Shown here: positions 53,201 through 62,691 of the stretch, piece after piece
Layout: the number at the start of each line of letters is the position of its first letter
How positions within the stretch are numbered: the stretch's first letter is position 1
DNA from: an uncultured Bacteroides sp.
GTDB taxonomy: Bacteria; Bacteroidota; Bacteroidia; Bacteroidales; Bacteroidaceae
Length of the DNA: 64,000 nucleotides
Reading direction: 5' to 3'
Assembly (NCBI GenBank): GCA_949296575.1
Contig: CASFPE010000030.1
Span: forward strand, 62,001 to 126,000
Position numbers and translations under genes: made by a program
Notes under the pieces: model-generated
Seen by the model: only the letters and a program-made list of their open reading frames with translations
Databases searched by the model: none
What the model was told of the DNA's origin: nothing

Positions 53201-54387
53201 TCGCTATAAATGTCTGCATCGAACGTGTGATCATCGATAGCAGGCGGAGTGGCGGAATGGCAAACAATCTCCTTTAAAGGGCAACCTGAGAATGCGCTGC
53301 CGAAGATGTCCTGCAGCCTTTCTGGCAAGGTAATGCTTTGCAGCGCAGAGCAATTTTGGAAAGCATAAAAGCCAATCGTTTGCAACATTTCGGGCAAGGC
53401 AACGCTTTGCAAGGCTGAACAATCATAAAAAGCAGAACTGCCAATAGCAATGACGGGATAATCCACACCTTCGTATTCCACCGTGGCAAGAATATCAGCT
53501 TCTCTAATGCCCGGATCGGCATCAACGACAGAAGCAGTTTTCGTTTCAACATCCACCGTGTACGCAATGGATTCTATTGCCATGCTGGTGTAAAACAATT
53601 TCCAACCATCAGCGGCACGGTAGGCATCCTCTGTCCCTTCCGGCACGGTGAGCTTTGCGGAAGCATAAATCCACTCTTCGAATGTGTCATCACTAATGGC
53701 AGGCGGAATGACGGCATGGCAAGTGATGCCTTTTAAAGGAGAATCAGCAAAAGCATAGCTACCGATGGATTGCAAGGTAGATGGCAAGGTGATGCTTTGC
53801 AAAGCAGAACAATATTCGAAAGCAGAATTGCCGATGCTTTGCAAGCCTTCCGGCAAAACAATACTTTGCAGGGAAATGCATTCATAAAAAGTTTCTTTAC
53901 CGATAGTTTGCAGGCTTCCGAGAAAAGTGACGCTTTGCAGGGAAGTGCATGACAAAAAAATGCCATAGCCGATGGCTTGCAGTCCTTCCGGCAAAACAAT
54001 GTTTTGCAATTTAGTTCTGGCGAAAGCATGATTGCCAATGCTTTGCAGGCTTTTTGGCAGCACAATGCTTGTCATCGGCCGGCAACCATAAAACGCACTG
54101 TCTTCTATGCATTGCAGTCCATCGGGCAAAAGAACACTTTCCACTGACGCACGGCCAAAGAAAGCCCTTTTGCCAATGCTGGTCACAGGATAATCCACAC
54201 CTTCGTATTCCACCGTGGCAAGAATAACTACATTCACCGGCCTCACTGTGTAGCCGGTGACCGCAGCCGTCCCCATCTCCGTATCCACCGTGTAAGCAAT
54301 GCCATCAACCTCCACATTATGCGTCTCGGCACGCCCTGCCATCGCAATGAATGCCATGCAGGAAATCAGAAATAGTCGTTTAATCAT
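50260..54387 (-). CDS. BspA-like leucine-rich-repeat surface protein with T9SS-like tail
   Basis: The 1375-residue protein has a signal peptide (MIKRLFLISCMAFIAMAGRA). It is built from six modules. Each starts with a beta segment of the form VDGIxYTVDxExxTAAV...VEYEGVDYPVTxIG, continues with several 23-residue BspA-type LRRs (for example LPEGLQSIGNSAFEYCSALQ), and closes with PPAISDDTF...LTVPEGTEDAYRAADGW. The last 70 residues resemble a T9SS sorting domain (INVYAQSGARVMHA, LPRGIYIINVEAG). BspA proteins of oral anaerobes bind host matrix proteins and other bacteria; adhesion is inferred here. Confidence 0.88.
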   Translation of the reverse strand: MIKRLFLISCMAFIAMAGRAETHNVEVDGIAYTVDTEMGTAAVTGYTVRPVNVVILATVEYEGVDYPVTSIGKRAFFGRASVESVLLPDGLQCIEDSAFYGCRPMTSIVLPKSLQSIGNHAFARTKLQNIVLPEGLQAIGYGIFLSCTSLQSVTFLGSLQTIGKETFYECISLQSIVLPEGLQSIGNSAFEYCSALQSITLPSTLQSIGSYAFADSPLKGITCHAVIPPAISDDTFEEWIYASAKLTVPEGTEDAYRAADGWKLFYTSMAIESIAYTVDVETKTASVVDADPGIREADILATVEYEGVDYPVIAIGSSAFYDCSALQSVALPEMLQTIGFYAFQNCSALQSITLPERLQDIFGSAFSGCPLKEIVCHSATPPAIDDHTFDADIYSEAVLTVPAGTRVLYQSAFGWSNFFDKVTVDGIVYNMDAEAMSAAVVGYEGALANAHVLESIHHEGLEYAVVAISEKAFANCSSLQSVILPEGVQTIGDYAFSYCSALQSVTLSEGLLTIGDRAFSFCSSLQSVILPEGLQTISDWAFYYCDALKSITLPSTLQFIGAGLCESGLNEIISKAVVPPAASRSTFVDYAGVYYKEISVHVPEGAEAAYQKDQYWREFWLHPVVDDVHYTIDPDAMVASVSGYEEGITKAVIVLSLPFAGEDVPVVRIEDNAFDRCASLQSVSIPNNVVRIGNYAFQYCESLEIVNLPGSLETIETYTFLRCKSLASITIPEGVAAIGDHAISYCESLRNVNLPESLQIIDVAAFRGCPLLSKINLPENLQTIGMYAFYDCISLSAVDLPQGVKTIGEKAFFNCSLEGVSSHSFVPPAISEDSFDAITYARVSLSVPVGAEDAYRQASGWSNFYRYMAIDGIAYTRNEETRTAAVVDADLNITAASIHATVNMDGYNYPVTAIGDNAFFGCDILETVVIPEGIVVIGESAFHDCTLLANITLPSTLCEIGEYAFSGCAFESIAVPEGVGCISNGAFSGCWLLRDVTLPATLQEVGSGAFSGCELSDVTSYALIPPVLDAYAFDKQTYVQARLHVPAEAEAAYCAADKWMYFSEKAEVDGITYALNPYNHTAVVFTGPWGVASVAVPAIIQHEGIGYTVNGIGIDAFYDENYYGESVLSDIVLPETILFLDERAFMACKGLTKLDLPEGLVSIGYRACFDLELKDIHLPSTLREIGEDAFGSCGLLESIIIPEGVTSIGESAFSSCSSLASVTLPSTLKTIGGYAFGYSVFNCLTDITCYAAIPPVIDKDTFCEDIYSIATLHVPSDAVDNYQSAEYWNEFLYIEGDLPSASISPIHASEASIARYAGNAIITDIPATINVYAQSGARVMHAADATMLSLEALPRGIYIINVEAGTERQVMKVAR

Positions 54388-55101
54388 GGTATGTTTGTTT
54401 TTAAGTACATGCTAATAAATAACCTATTGTCAGTCTGCACATCGTGCTGCTACCGCCGTTTGCTATTCTTCTTTAGCTCTAATTTAGAATAAATATAATG
54501 ATTTTTTACTTATTAGGTTAAATCAAATATTAGCAAATGTAAAAGAAGTTGCGCAGAAAAGCAAGCGCAAGGGCGGAAAAGTTCGGGAAAAGTCTTGCTT
54601 TTCATGGGAAAAGCACTTGCGGGACAGGCCGCGCACACCTCTCAAAGGTTTTTGAAAATCCTCCTAACGTTTGGGGCAAAACCATGGAAGGTTTCAGGCG
54701 AAACGTCCCAAGGATTTTTGAGATTTCAGATTTTAGATTTCTGATTTTATATGAAGCCCTGCGCCCCGGCATCCCAACAAACGGGAAACGGTTGACAGAA
54801 CATTTCGAAAAAGTTCATAGAAGTTTTGCAAAAAGTACTATGAACTTTTCTTGAAACTTCATAGAAGTTTTTCAGAAATCATTTCAATGCTGCTTAAGCC
54901 GACAAACGGACGAGCGAACAAGGCAACAGGACGGGCAACCATGAACAAAGCCGCCCGCTTCCGGCAAGCCTGCAACATGCACCGGGGAAACAAAGAAATT
55001 CTATTCGAAAAAGCTGTCACAAAGTGACATTTTTTTCGAGTAGCGTTTGCCGGAGTTGCCGCGCCCATGAGCCGCTTGGCCTCATCGGCTTGACAAAAAC
55101 A
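54388..55101. other. Hairpin-rich gene-free gap of about 700 bp
   Basis: No supported gene is present; an open plus-strand frame of 101 codons (54549-54854) has no family features. The gap contains the degenerate repeat 54640-54740 related to 25565-25655. It also holds a 13-bp hairpin at 54807-54850 (aaaagttcatag arms) and a 7-bp hairpin at 54854-54870 (aaacttc/gaagttt, which repeats the same gaagtttt theme). A larger inverted repeat at 55001-55042 is listed separately. Confidence 0.6.
55001..55042. repeat. Long inverted repeat upstream of the ATPase terminator
   Basis: The arms ctattcgaaaaagctgtcac and gtgacattttttcgagtag pair at about 17 of 20 positions around an aaa loop. Bases outside the arms (ccggcaag before, tttgccgg after) also pair. 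It is about 60 bases beyond the V-ATPase operon terminator and not explained by it. Confidence 0.6.
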
Positions 55102-55140
55102 TCCCGGCAAACGGAGGGGGCTTTCCCTCCGTTGCCGGGA
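55102..55140 (-). terminator. Terminator of the V-type ATPase operon
   Basis: The arms tcccggcaaacggaggg and ccctccgttgccggga pair over 16 bp with one bulged A. On the minus strand TGTTTTTG follows. It lies 28 bases past the stop codon of subunit K. Confidence 0.8.
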
Positions 55141-55168
55141 ATTTCTTCAAACCTGTGCGCCGCGCCCG

Positions 55169-55600
<432 letters not shown>

Positions 55601-55624
55601 TTATTATTTGTTCATACTCTATTT

Positions 55625-57457
55625 TCATTGATTGTCTTTCACGCGGGCAAAGGGCTTGTAAGCCTCGCCCTTGCCTTCGTAGCCCGAATTTTTGAAATAC
55701 TCCACAAACGTCAGACGCAAGGGATGCACGAAGGCGCTCAGGCACGACATGGCGATGTTCAGCGCATGGCCGAACACCAATATCAGGCCGCAGAACACCC
55801 ACCCGGGAACGCCCCCGGCGGCATCCTGCACCATGAAGGCCAGTTGATTGAACACGCCGCCCAGCATGCCCCCTGCCAAGCCCAAGGCGTACAGGCGGAT
55901 GTAGGACAAAAGGTCGCCCATCAGGCCGGTGGCCATATTGTAAGTGTCCCACAGCCCTGCCCCGATGTTGATGAAAACATTGCGGTGGAGGTTGTTCAGC
56001 AGATAGATGCCGATGGCCGACACGCCGCCGATGGTGATGAACACCCACGTGGAGACTTGCTCGGAAATCAACTGGAAGAACGACAAGCCCCCCGTGCAGA
56101 TGAAGCCCACCACCAGCAACAGCCAGCCCCATTGGCTCAAGGATTCCTTGAAACCGTAGCGCACGGTCTCGCCGATGGCCTTCACCGTCATGGCCAGACA
56201 GATGTGGACGGTGCCTATCAGCAACGCCAAGAGCATCTGCTTGTCGTAGCTCGTGTCGCCGATTTTCCCCACAATCATGAACTGCTTCAGCCATTGCGGC
56301 ACATCCACGTCAAAGAGGCTCACGCCGAAACATGTCCCCAAGACGGTGCCCAACAACGTGGTGGCGATGCCCAACGTGATGACCAGGTTCATCATGCCTG
56401 CCAGCGACTTGGGCAGTTTTTTCTTCAGCACGAAGCCTAAGGCTATCAAAGCCAGGCCATAGCCTGCGTCGCCCATGCAGAATGCAAAGAAAAGCGTGAA
56501 GAAAGGCGCAAGGATGGGCGTGGGGTCGAACTCGTTGTAGTCCGGCATGCCATACATCTTGGTCAGCACTTCATACATGCGGGTGAAGGCATTGTTGCGC
56601 AGCTTGATGGGCGCTTCTTCGCCCTTGCAGGCATCGCGCACCTCGTAGTAAACGCCGCTTGCGTCGAGCATCTGCCGCGTTTCCGCCTCTTTGTCGGCCG
56701 GAATCCACCCTTCCAGCAGCACCACTGCCCCGTCGGCCATGCGCTCGCTGTTCAGTTTCACCTTCCACAGGTCGATGTCGCCTTGCAGATGGTTGCAGCA
56801 GGATTCAAAGGCACGATAGGACGCCTTGCAGAAGGCCCGCAATGCTTCACGCGCTTCTTCCAAGGCTTTCTCCGTGGCGGCCTTTTCCTGCAACAGCTGC
56901 GGACGGCTCAAGGCAGGCAGGCGCAACGCGCCGACGGGCAATTCCACAGGCGAAGGGGTGACGGTGACGAAGTAAAGCGTGCCGCCCTGCTCGCAGATGC
57001 GCACCACATGACAGGTATCCTCCCACGATGCATCGAAATCTTTCTCCGCGCAGGCATAGAACTGGATGAACCATCCTGCGTCGCGCAAGCGGGCAATGTC
57101 CTGCCAGCTGAAGTCGCCCCACACGTCGAATTGCGCCACGTCTTTGTCCAACGCGGGCAAACGTTGCTCCAACGCCTGTATATCCGCCTGCATCTTCTCG
57201 TAACGGGCCAGCAAGGCATCGCCCGCCACGCCCTGTGCTTGCACTGCGTCCGGCTGCTTGCCGGCCAGCAAGTACATGGCCGAAAGCACGTTTTTATACG
57301 TCGCGCGCTTCTGCATGAACTGTTGCAGCGTGTCGTCCATCCCGCCACGTTGCCGCTCCACCACATGCACCACGCCCAATTCACGGAGCCGTTCGAGGAA
57401 CGGCTCGTATTCCTTGTGGTAAACAAGGAAGGTCAGTTTCTTCATCTTCGTAATCAT
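55625..57457 (-). CDS. ntpI: V-type ATPase subunit I (stator)
   Basis: Subunit I is the membrane stator with the ion half-channels. The 610-residue protein has a soluble N-terminal half with coiled coils (MITKMKKLTFLVYHKEYEPF; SRPQLLQEKAATEKALEEAR). The C-terminal half has about seven membrane helices, starting at PFFTLFFAFCMGDAGYGLAL. The conserved Arg-bearing segment is DLLSYIRLYALGLAGGMLGG. The ATG at 57457 overlaps the stop codon of subunit D by 4 bases (ATGA). An ATG four codons later is possible but would lose that overlap. Confidence 0.94.
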   Translation of the reverse strand: MITKMKKLTFLVYHKEYEPFLERLRELGVVHVVERQRGGMDDTLQQFMQKRATYKNVLSAMYLLAGKQPDAVQAQGVAGDALLARYEKMQADIQALEQRLPALDKDVAQFDVWGDFSWQDIARLRDAGWFIQFYACAEKDFDASWEDTCHVVRICEQGGTLYFVTVTPSPVELPVGALRLPALSRPQLLQEKAATEKALEEAREALRAFCKASYRAFESCCNHLQGDIDLWKVKLNSERMADGAVVLLEGWIPADKEAETRQMLDASGVYYEVRDACKGEEAPIKLRNNAFTRMYEVLTKMYGMPDYNEFDPTPILAPFFTLFFAFCMGDAGYGLALIALGFVLKKKLPKSLAGMMNLVITLGIATTLLGTVLGTCFGVSLFDVDVPQWLKQFMIVGKIGDTSYDKQMLLALLIGTVHICLAMTVKAIGETVRYGFKESLSQWGWLLLVVGFICTGGLSFFQLISEQVSTWVFITIGGVSAIGIYLLNNLHRNVFINIGAGLWDTYNMATGLMGDLLSYIRLYALGLAGGMLGGVFNQLAFMVQDAAGGVPGWVFCGLILVFGHALNIAMSCLSAFVHPLRLTFVEYFKNSGYEGKGEAYKPFARVKDNQ

Positions 57458-58059
57458 GCCTCTGCCTCCTTCCGTTTCTCTTGCAACGACTTCAATATCT
57501 TCTGCGAGGATTTCGAGAGGTTCTCCTCATCCTCCATGAAGCGTTTTATCTTGCGCAACGCATCCTGGTAGCCGGGAATCTGCACCTTCTCGAACAAGTT
57601 CACCTTCTGGGTGGTCTTCTTGCGGGCATGTTCCAGCAAACCCAACTTGGCCAAGGCAAACTCACGCTCGATGGCAGTCCGCGCCAAGCCCTTCAGGATA
57701 TGGATGCCATCGGCATACCATTTCGGGGCATTGAAGAAGCTGAACGGCCGCACGTCAAAATCCACATTCTCCAACAAAGGGACCTGCACGCCCGCTACCT
57801 TCCGCACGCCCAAGCGCACGTCTTTCACCCTCACCAAGGAAGCGTCGAACTCGTTCCACAAGGCAAACATCTTCTCGTAGGCCTGAATCTGTTCTTCCAG
57901 GCTCCGCTCCAGCAGGGCCGCGTCTTCCTTGCACTTCTTCACCTCCATGCGCAGGGCGCTCTCCTTGTTCTTGATGATGGGGAGGGTGCGCACCCGCACT
58001 TTCAGCTGCTTTTCCAGTTGCTGGAGGGAAGTCTTGTTGTATTGAAACTTTATAGCCAC
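57454..58059 (-). CDS. ntpD: V-type ATPase subunit D (central stalk)
   Basis: Subunit D is the central rotor shaft that turns inside the A3B3 head. The 201-residue protein starts with GTG (MAIKFQYNKTSLQQLEKQLK) and has long helices at both ends, as expected for an antiparallel coiled coil. The middle FSFFNAPKWYADGIHILKGL and the C-terminal QKVNLFEKVQIPGYQDALRK are conserved in bacterial D subunits. It begins 12 bases after subunit B and overlaps subunit I. Confidence 0.93.
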   Translation of the reverse strand: MAIKFQYNKTSLQQLEKQLKVRVRTLPIIKNKESALRMEVKKCKEDAALLERSLEEQIQAYEKMFALWNEFDASLVRVKDVRLGVRKVAGVQVPLLENVDFDVRPFSFFNAPKWYADGIHILKGLARTAIEREFALAKLGLLEHARKKTTQKVNLFEKVQIPGYQDALRKIKRFMEDEENLSKSSQKILKSLQEKRKEAEA

Positions 58060-58071
58060 CTTCTTCTTCCT

Positions 58072-59394
58072 TTACGCTTTCGGCCAATATTGGTCCACAA
58101 ACTCTTTTCGGATGTTCACTTCTTCCGGGCGGAAATACTTGCCGAACAGTTGCCATGCCGCGTCGAGCATCTCCGTGGTGTCCAAGTTCACGTCAATGGC
58201 CAGCAGGCGGCCCGCATAGTCTTTGGCAAAGGCCAAGGTGCGCTCGTCGTAGTCCGTGAGGTCGAAGCCGTTCTCCAACTTGGTCTTTGCATTGGCCGCA
58301 TCGGCATAAAGGCGCACCGCCGCGTTCATCACCTGCGGATGGTCCTTGCGGGTCTTCTTGCCAATCACCAACTGTTTCAGGCGCGACAAGGAACGGAAGG
58401 GGTCGATGATGACTTTGCCGATGTCGCTGTCACGGCGGAGGAAGAGTTGCCCTTCGGTGATGTAGCCCGTGTTGTCGGGAACGGCATGAGTGATGTCGCC
58501 GCCGGAAAGCGTGGTCACGGCAATGATGGTGATGGAGCCTCCGGCAGGGAACTGCACGGCCTTCTCGTATATCTTCGCCAGGTCGGAATACAACGAGCCG
58601 GGCATGGAGTCCTTTGAGGGGATTTGGTCCATACGGTTGGACACGATGGCCAATGCATCGGCGTAAGAGGTCATGTCGGTGAGCAGCACCAGCACCTTTT
58701 CATTCTTCTCCACGGCGAAATATTCAGCGGCGGTCAATGCCATGTCCGGCACCAGGAGCCGCTCCACCGGCGGGTTCTCCGTAGTGTTGATGAAGCTGAC
58801 GATGCGGTTCAACGCGCCAGCATTGGAGAACACATTCTTGAAATACAGGTAATCGTCGTTGGTCATGCCCATGGCGCCAAGGATGATTTTGTCGGTCTGC
58901 GCCCGCAAAGCCACGTTAGCCATCACTTGGTTGAAAGGCTGGTCGGGGTCGGCAAAGAAAGGAATCTTCTGCCCTGACACCAAAGTATTGTTCAGGTCGA
59001 TGCCCGCGATGCCGGTGGCAATCAGTTCCGACGGCTGCTTGCGCCGCACGGGATTGACGGACGGGCCGCCAATCTCCACTTCCTTTCCCTCAATTTCCGG
59101 GCCGCCGTCGATGGGTTCGCCCAAAGCATTGAAGAAACGGCCTGACAACTGTTCGCCCACTTTCAGCGTAGGAGCCTTGCCCAAGAACACCACTTCGGCA
59201 TTCGTGGGAATGCCTTCCGTGCCTTCAAACACTTGCAACGTGACTTCATCGCCCACTATTTTCACCACCTGGGCCAGCTTGCCGTCCACGGTGGCCAACT
59301 CGTCGTAGCCCACCCCCGTAGCCTTCAATGCACAGGTGGCTTTCGTAATCTGGTTGATTCTCGTATAGATTTTCTGAAATGCTTTTGCTGCCAT
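58072..59394 (-). CDS. ntpB: V-type ATPase subunit B
   Basis: Subunit B is the regulatory, non-catalytic partner of subunit A in the soluble head. The 440-residue protein has the beta-barrel N-terminus (LAQVVKIVGDEVTLQVFEGT), then GRFFNALGEPIDGGPEI and NPVRRKQPSELIATGIAGID. As expected for B, it lacks an intact Walker A and has SGQKIPFFADPDQPFNQ in its place. VLVLLTDMTSYADALAIVSN is conserved. It starts 11 bases after subunit A. Confidence 0.95.
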   Translation of the reverse strand: MAAKAFQKIYTRINQITKATCALKATGVGYDELATVDGKLAQVVKIVGDEVTLQVFEGTEGIPTNAEVVFLGKAPTLKVGEQLSGRFFNALGEPIDGGPEIEGKEVEIGGPSVNPVRRKQPSELIATGIAGIDLNNTLVSGQKIPFFADPDQPFNQVMANVALRAQTDKIILGAMGMTNDDYLYFKNVFSNAGALNRIVSFINTTENPPVERLLVPDMALTAAEYFAVEKNEKVLVLLTDMTSYADALAIVSNRMDQIPSKDSMPGSLYSDLAKIYEKAVQFPAGGSITIIAVTTLSGGDITHAVPDNTGYITEGQLFLRRDSDIGKVIIDPFRSLSRLKQLVIGKKTRKDHPQVMNAAVRLYADAANAKTKLENGFDLTDYDERTLAFAKDYAGRLLAIDVNLDTTEMLDAAWQLFGKYFRPEEVNIRKEFVDQYWPKA

Positions 59395-59405
59395 AATGCT
59401 TCTTT

Positions 59406-61166
59406 TTATCCCACCTTCCTTTCGGCGATTAACGAATCCAATTCCTCTTTATATTGACGGTACTTGTCCGACTTGTATTCCGAATAGTTCATCTGCTTGC
59501 AGATGTTGATCATCTTCTTGAAGTAGTCCATCACTTCCACAAAGTTGTCGAACTTGAACTCCGTGTGGCACACATCGATGACCATGTTCAGGATGTCTTC
59601 CTGGCGCTCCATGGGGGTGACGGCATCCACCTCGTCGAATGCGTCCTGCTGCAAGACCACGAAGTCAATCAATTCAGACTTCCAGAACACCACATGGTAA
59701 CCCACAGGCACGCCGTCGTCGCCCAAGATGTTGATTTGCTCGGCAATCTCCTTCCCGCGCTGCAAGCGGGTCTTTATCTCGTTCACTTTGTCTAACCACT
59801 CGCCGTTGATGTGGCGGCTGATGTATTCGATGAACTCCGGGTACTCGATGTATTTCGAATAGGAATCAATCGGGTTGACCGCCGGGTAACGTTTGCGGTC
59901 GGCACGCTCCTGCTCCAAGGCATAGAAGCAACGCGCCACCTTCTTCGTGTTCTCCGTGACCGGCTCTTTCAGGTTGCCGCCCGCAGGCGACACCGTGCCG
60001 ATGAAGGTGATGGAACCCGTGGCGCCGTTGTCTAACACCACATAGCCCGCACGCCCGTAGAAGTTGGAGATGATGGACGACAAATCCATCGGGAAGGCAT
60101 CCGGTCCCGGCAATTCTTCCATGCGGTTGGACATCTCGCGCAAGGCTTGCGCCCAACGGGAAGTGGAGTCGGCCATCAGCAACACTTTCAGCCCCATGGA
60201 GCGGTAATATTCCGCTATCGTCATCGCCGTGTACACAGATGCTTCGCGGGCAGCCACCGGCATGTTGGAGGTATTGGCGATAATGATGGTACGTTCCATC
60301 AGCTTGCGCCCTGTGTGCGGGTCCACCAGTTCGGGAAACTCCGTAAAGATTTCCACCACTTCGTTGGCACGCTCGCCGCAGGCCGCAATAATCACGATGT
60401 CGGCCTCGGCTTGTTTAGAGATGGCATGCTGGAGAACCGTCTTTCCCGTGCCGAAAGGGCCGGGGATGAATCCCGTGCCGCCCTCCACAATCGGGTTGAC
60501 GGTATCGATGACGCGCACGCCCGTCTCCAATAGTTTGAAGGGACGCGGCTTCTCCCGGTAGTTGGTCATGGCTTTCTTCACCGGCCATTTCTGTATCATG
60601 TTCACCTTCACTTCATCGCTCCCGTCTTCGCGGGCCAGCACGGCGATGGTGTCTTCGATGGAATAATCCCCTTCAGCAACTACCGACTTCACCACATACG
60701 TGCCTTTCAAGAGGAAGGGCGCCATGATTTTCAATGGCTGGGAATTTTCTTCCACCTGGCCTAACCATGCAGACGCTTTCACCTTGTCGCCCGGCTTTGC
60801 CAAGGGAACGAAATGCCACTTTCTTTCCTTATCCAAAGGATAAGTGTATTGCCCGCGCTTGAGGAACACGCCTTCCATCTTGTCCAAATCATTCTGAAGT
60901 CCGTCATAATTGTGCGACAGCATGCCGGGTCCCAATGTCACCTCCAGCATATGCCCGGTAAACTCTGCTTCCGCACCGACCTTCAGCCCACGGGTGCTTT
61001 CAAAAACCTGCACGTACACATTACTGCCTGTTACCTTGATGACCTCGGCCATCAAGCGGTCGCCTCCTGTATGGATATAGCAAATCTCATTCTGGGACAC
61101 AGGCCCGTCCACCACAAGAGTCACCATATTGGCGATAACACCACTAACCGTTCCTTTTGTTGCCAT
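59406..61166 (-). CDS. ntpA: V-type ATPase catalytic subunit A
   Basis: Subunit A binds and hydrolyses or makes ATP. The 586-residue protein has the Walker A motif in GPFGTGKTVLQHAISKQAEA. The catalytic Glu lies in ACGERANEVVEIFTEFPEL, and LMADSTSRWAQALREMSNRM follows. It also has the non-homologous insertion typical of V/A-type A subunits (about residues 110-190). The length fits the family. It begins 11 bases after the DUF2764 gene. Confidence 0.96.
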   Translation of the reverse strand: MATKGTVSGVIANMVTLVVDGPVSQNEICYIHTGGDRLMAEVIKVTGSNVYVQVFESTRGLKVGAEAEFTGHMLEVTLGPGMLSHNYDGLQNDLDKMEGVFLKRGQYTYPLDKERKWHFVPLAKPGDKVKASAWLGQVEENSQPLKIMAPFLLKGTYVVKSVVAEGDYSIEDTIAVLAREDGSDEVKVNMIQKWPVKKAMTNYREKPRPFKLLETGVRVIDTVNPIVEGGTGFIPGPFGTGKTVLQHAISKQAEADIVIIAACGERANEVVEIFTEFPELVDPHTGRKLMERTIIIANTSNMPVAAREASVYTAMTIAEYYRSMGLKVLLMADSTSRWAQALREMSNRMEELPGPDAFPMDLSSIISNFYGRAGYVVLDNGATGSITFIGTVSPAGGNLKEPVTENTKKVARCFYALEQERADRKRYPAVNPIDSYSKYIEYPEFIEYISRHINGEWLDKVNEIKTRLQRGKEIAEQINILGDDGVPVGYHVVFWKSELIDFVVLQQDAFDEVDAVTPMERQEDILNMVIDVCHTEFKFDNFVEVMDYFKKMINICKQMNYSEYKSDKYRQYKEELDSLIAERKVG

Positions 61167-61177
61167 ATATCATGTTT

Positions 61178-62011
61178 TTATTTTCTGAATTCTTCGGGAA
61201 TGCGGATTTCATCCTTCAATGTGCCTATCATTTTACGGAACAATTCATTCCCTTTGTCTTTATCTAAAACTATCCAACGCTCAAGGATATCCAAACGCAA
61301 AAGAAAAGCAAAGACCTTTTCTATCGAAAAATAATGAAAAAATGTAGCATCGTCCAACCAATCCCACTTCAAAAGATCCACCTTGTGTTCGCGTTCCACC
61401 AAATCCGCTGTTTCGCTGATCTGCTGCACACGCTCAAAATAATCCAATGCAGACGAAAGCCCGAAATCACGTGCCGTAGAAGCACGCAAAGCGTCGCTTG
61501 CTGCCGTATGTCCTATAATCCGTGAAGCCACATCAAGTTTATACCTGCGAGCGGAAAATGCCAACAAGATATTGTTCACATTCAAGTTGAATTCAAACCA
61601 AGAAGACACAAACCGGTTCTTGGACTTCATGGCAAAATCATAGTAACAAGTAGCCAAGAAATCTTCTTGAAGTGCCGCCATTTCCTTGTCATTCCAATAC
61701 GAGGACAAAAACTCATACAGATAAGCAGGATACAGGGAAGAACGCACATTGTCTTTTGACAAACGGATGAGGTCCAACAATTCTTCTGGCGAAAAACAGC
61801 CGCGCCTGTCTGTCACTGCGTCTTTGTCTTTCAGAAGTTTCAACAAGTTGGCATTGTCATAACGCAAATAAAACAAATCCACTAAAGACTGGTCATGGGA
61901 AGACAGTTCCGGATAAATCTCCGTTTTGAAATCAGCTACAGTATAAGCCAATTTCCCGTCATCCACCGTGAGGTCCGGCAAACCAGTAATCAGGCAATAG
62001 TACTTGCTCAT
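61178..62011 (-). CDS. DUF2764 protein, V-type ATPase C-like subunit
   Basis: The ATG at 62011 gives 277 residues beginning MSKYYCLITGLPDLTVDDGK. It matches the DUF2764 family, found almost only in Bacteroidota-type V-ATPase operons at the position where other bacteria encode subunit C. It is largely alpha-helical (DQSLVDLFYLRYDNANLLKL, IIGHTAASDALRASTARDFG). Family position suggests it caps the rotor or joins stalk and ring, as subunit C does, but this is inference. It sits 11 bases after subunit E and 11 bases before subunit A. Confidence 0.88.
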   Translation of the reverse strand: MSKYYCLITGLPDLTVDDGKLAYTVADFKTEIYPELSSHDQSLVDLFYLRYDNANLLKLLKDKDAVTDRRGCFSPEELLDLIRLSKDNVRSSLYPAYLYEFLSSYWNDKEMAALQEDFLATCYYDFAMKSKNRFVSSWFEFNLNVNNILLAFSARRYKLDVASRIIGHTAASDALRASTARDFGLSSALDYFERVQQISETADLVEREHKVDLLKWDWLDDATFFHYFSIEKVFAFLLRLDILERWIVLDKDKGNELFRKMIGTLKDEIRIPEEFRK

Positions 62012-62022
62012 ATAAGGCAAAG

Positions 62023-62613
62023 TTAAAACAACATTTCCGCCAACTGAGGACGAAGGAAAGACTTGAAATAGTTCTCAAATTCTTCTTCCCCGAAGTCCAC
62101 CCTGTAAGAACCGTCGGCCGGAGAAATGGAGAACAATGCCTTCATCCCGTTCACCTGCTCTATCTTCACGCCTTTGTCCAAAAGGTCTTTCGCTTTCACG
62201 GCAAAGAACTTCCTCAACGATGCCGCATCAGCAGTGGAAACAACGATGGGCTCATCAGCCGACCATTTCGATGCAACACTCAGCATAAACTCGTTCAAAG
62301 CATTCTTGTCAGCCACAAAGCTTTTGACGGCATCGCTCACTACCTGCTGCGTCAGCAATGAAGCAATCTCAGACTTCAAGGCATCCACTGACTGCCTTGC
62401 AAACAACCTCAATTCTGATTTGGCATTGCCAATCATTTCATGAGCCGACTTTTGGGCATCCGACGTGATTGACTCCGCTTCCTTCTTGGCATCAGCAATA
62501 ATCGCTTCTGCTTCTTCACGAGCTTTTTGAACCAATTTGTGCGCTTCTTCATTACCTTTTTCCACGCCTTCACGATAAATCTTATCTGCAAGCTCTTGAA
62601 TCTTGTTTTCCAT
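62023..62613 (-). CDS. ntpE: V-type ATPase subunit E (peripheral stalk)
   Basis: Subunit E forms the outer stalk that holds the head still. The start at the ATG at 62613 gives 196 residues beginning MENKIQELADKIYREGVEKG. The frame is open upstream, but that part is not E-like and would overlap the promoter. The N-terminal 90 residues form a charged coiled coil (AREEAEAIIADAKKEAESIT) and the C-terminus is a globular domain ending LRPQLAEMLF. A separate subunit G was not found. It is the first gene of the operon. Confidence 0.9.
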   Translation of the reverse strand: MENKIQELADKIYREGVEKGNEEAHKLVQKAREEAEAIIADAKKEAESITSDAQKSAHEMIGNAKSELRLFARQSVDALKSEIASLLTQQVVSDAVKSFVADKNALNEFMLSVASKWSADEPIVVSTADAASLRKFFAVKAKDLLDKGVKIEQVNGMKALFSISPADGSYRVDFGEEEFENYFKSFLRPQLAEMLF

Positions 62614-62691
62614 ATCTACCGGATATTTTGAATATTCATTGACTAATTCTGCCCAGCAAATGCCATAGCGACATTTCTTCATTTTGAGCCC

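Noticed and set aside
50260..54387. CRISPR-like periodicity in the BspA gene
   Set aside because: The roughly 69-bp periodicity is in frame and encodes 23-residue leucine-rich repeats; there are no conserved repeats with unique spacers.
54549..54854. Open frame of 101 codons in the gap after the BspA gene
   Set aside because: It crosses the degenerate repeat and hairpins and has low-complexity content with no homology I recognise.
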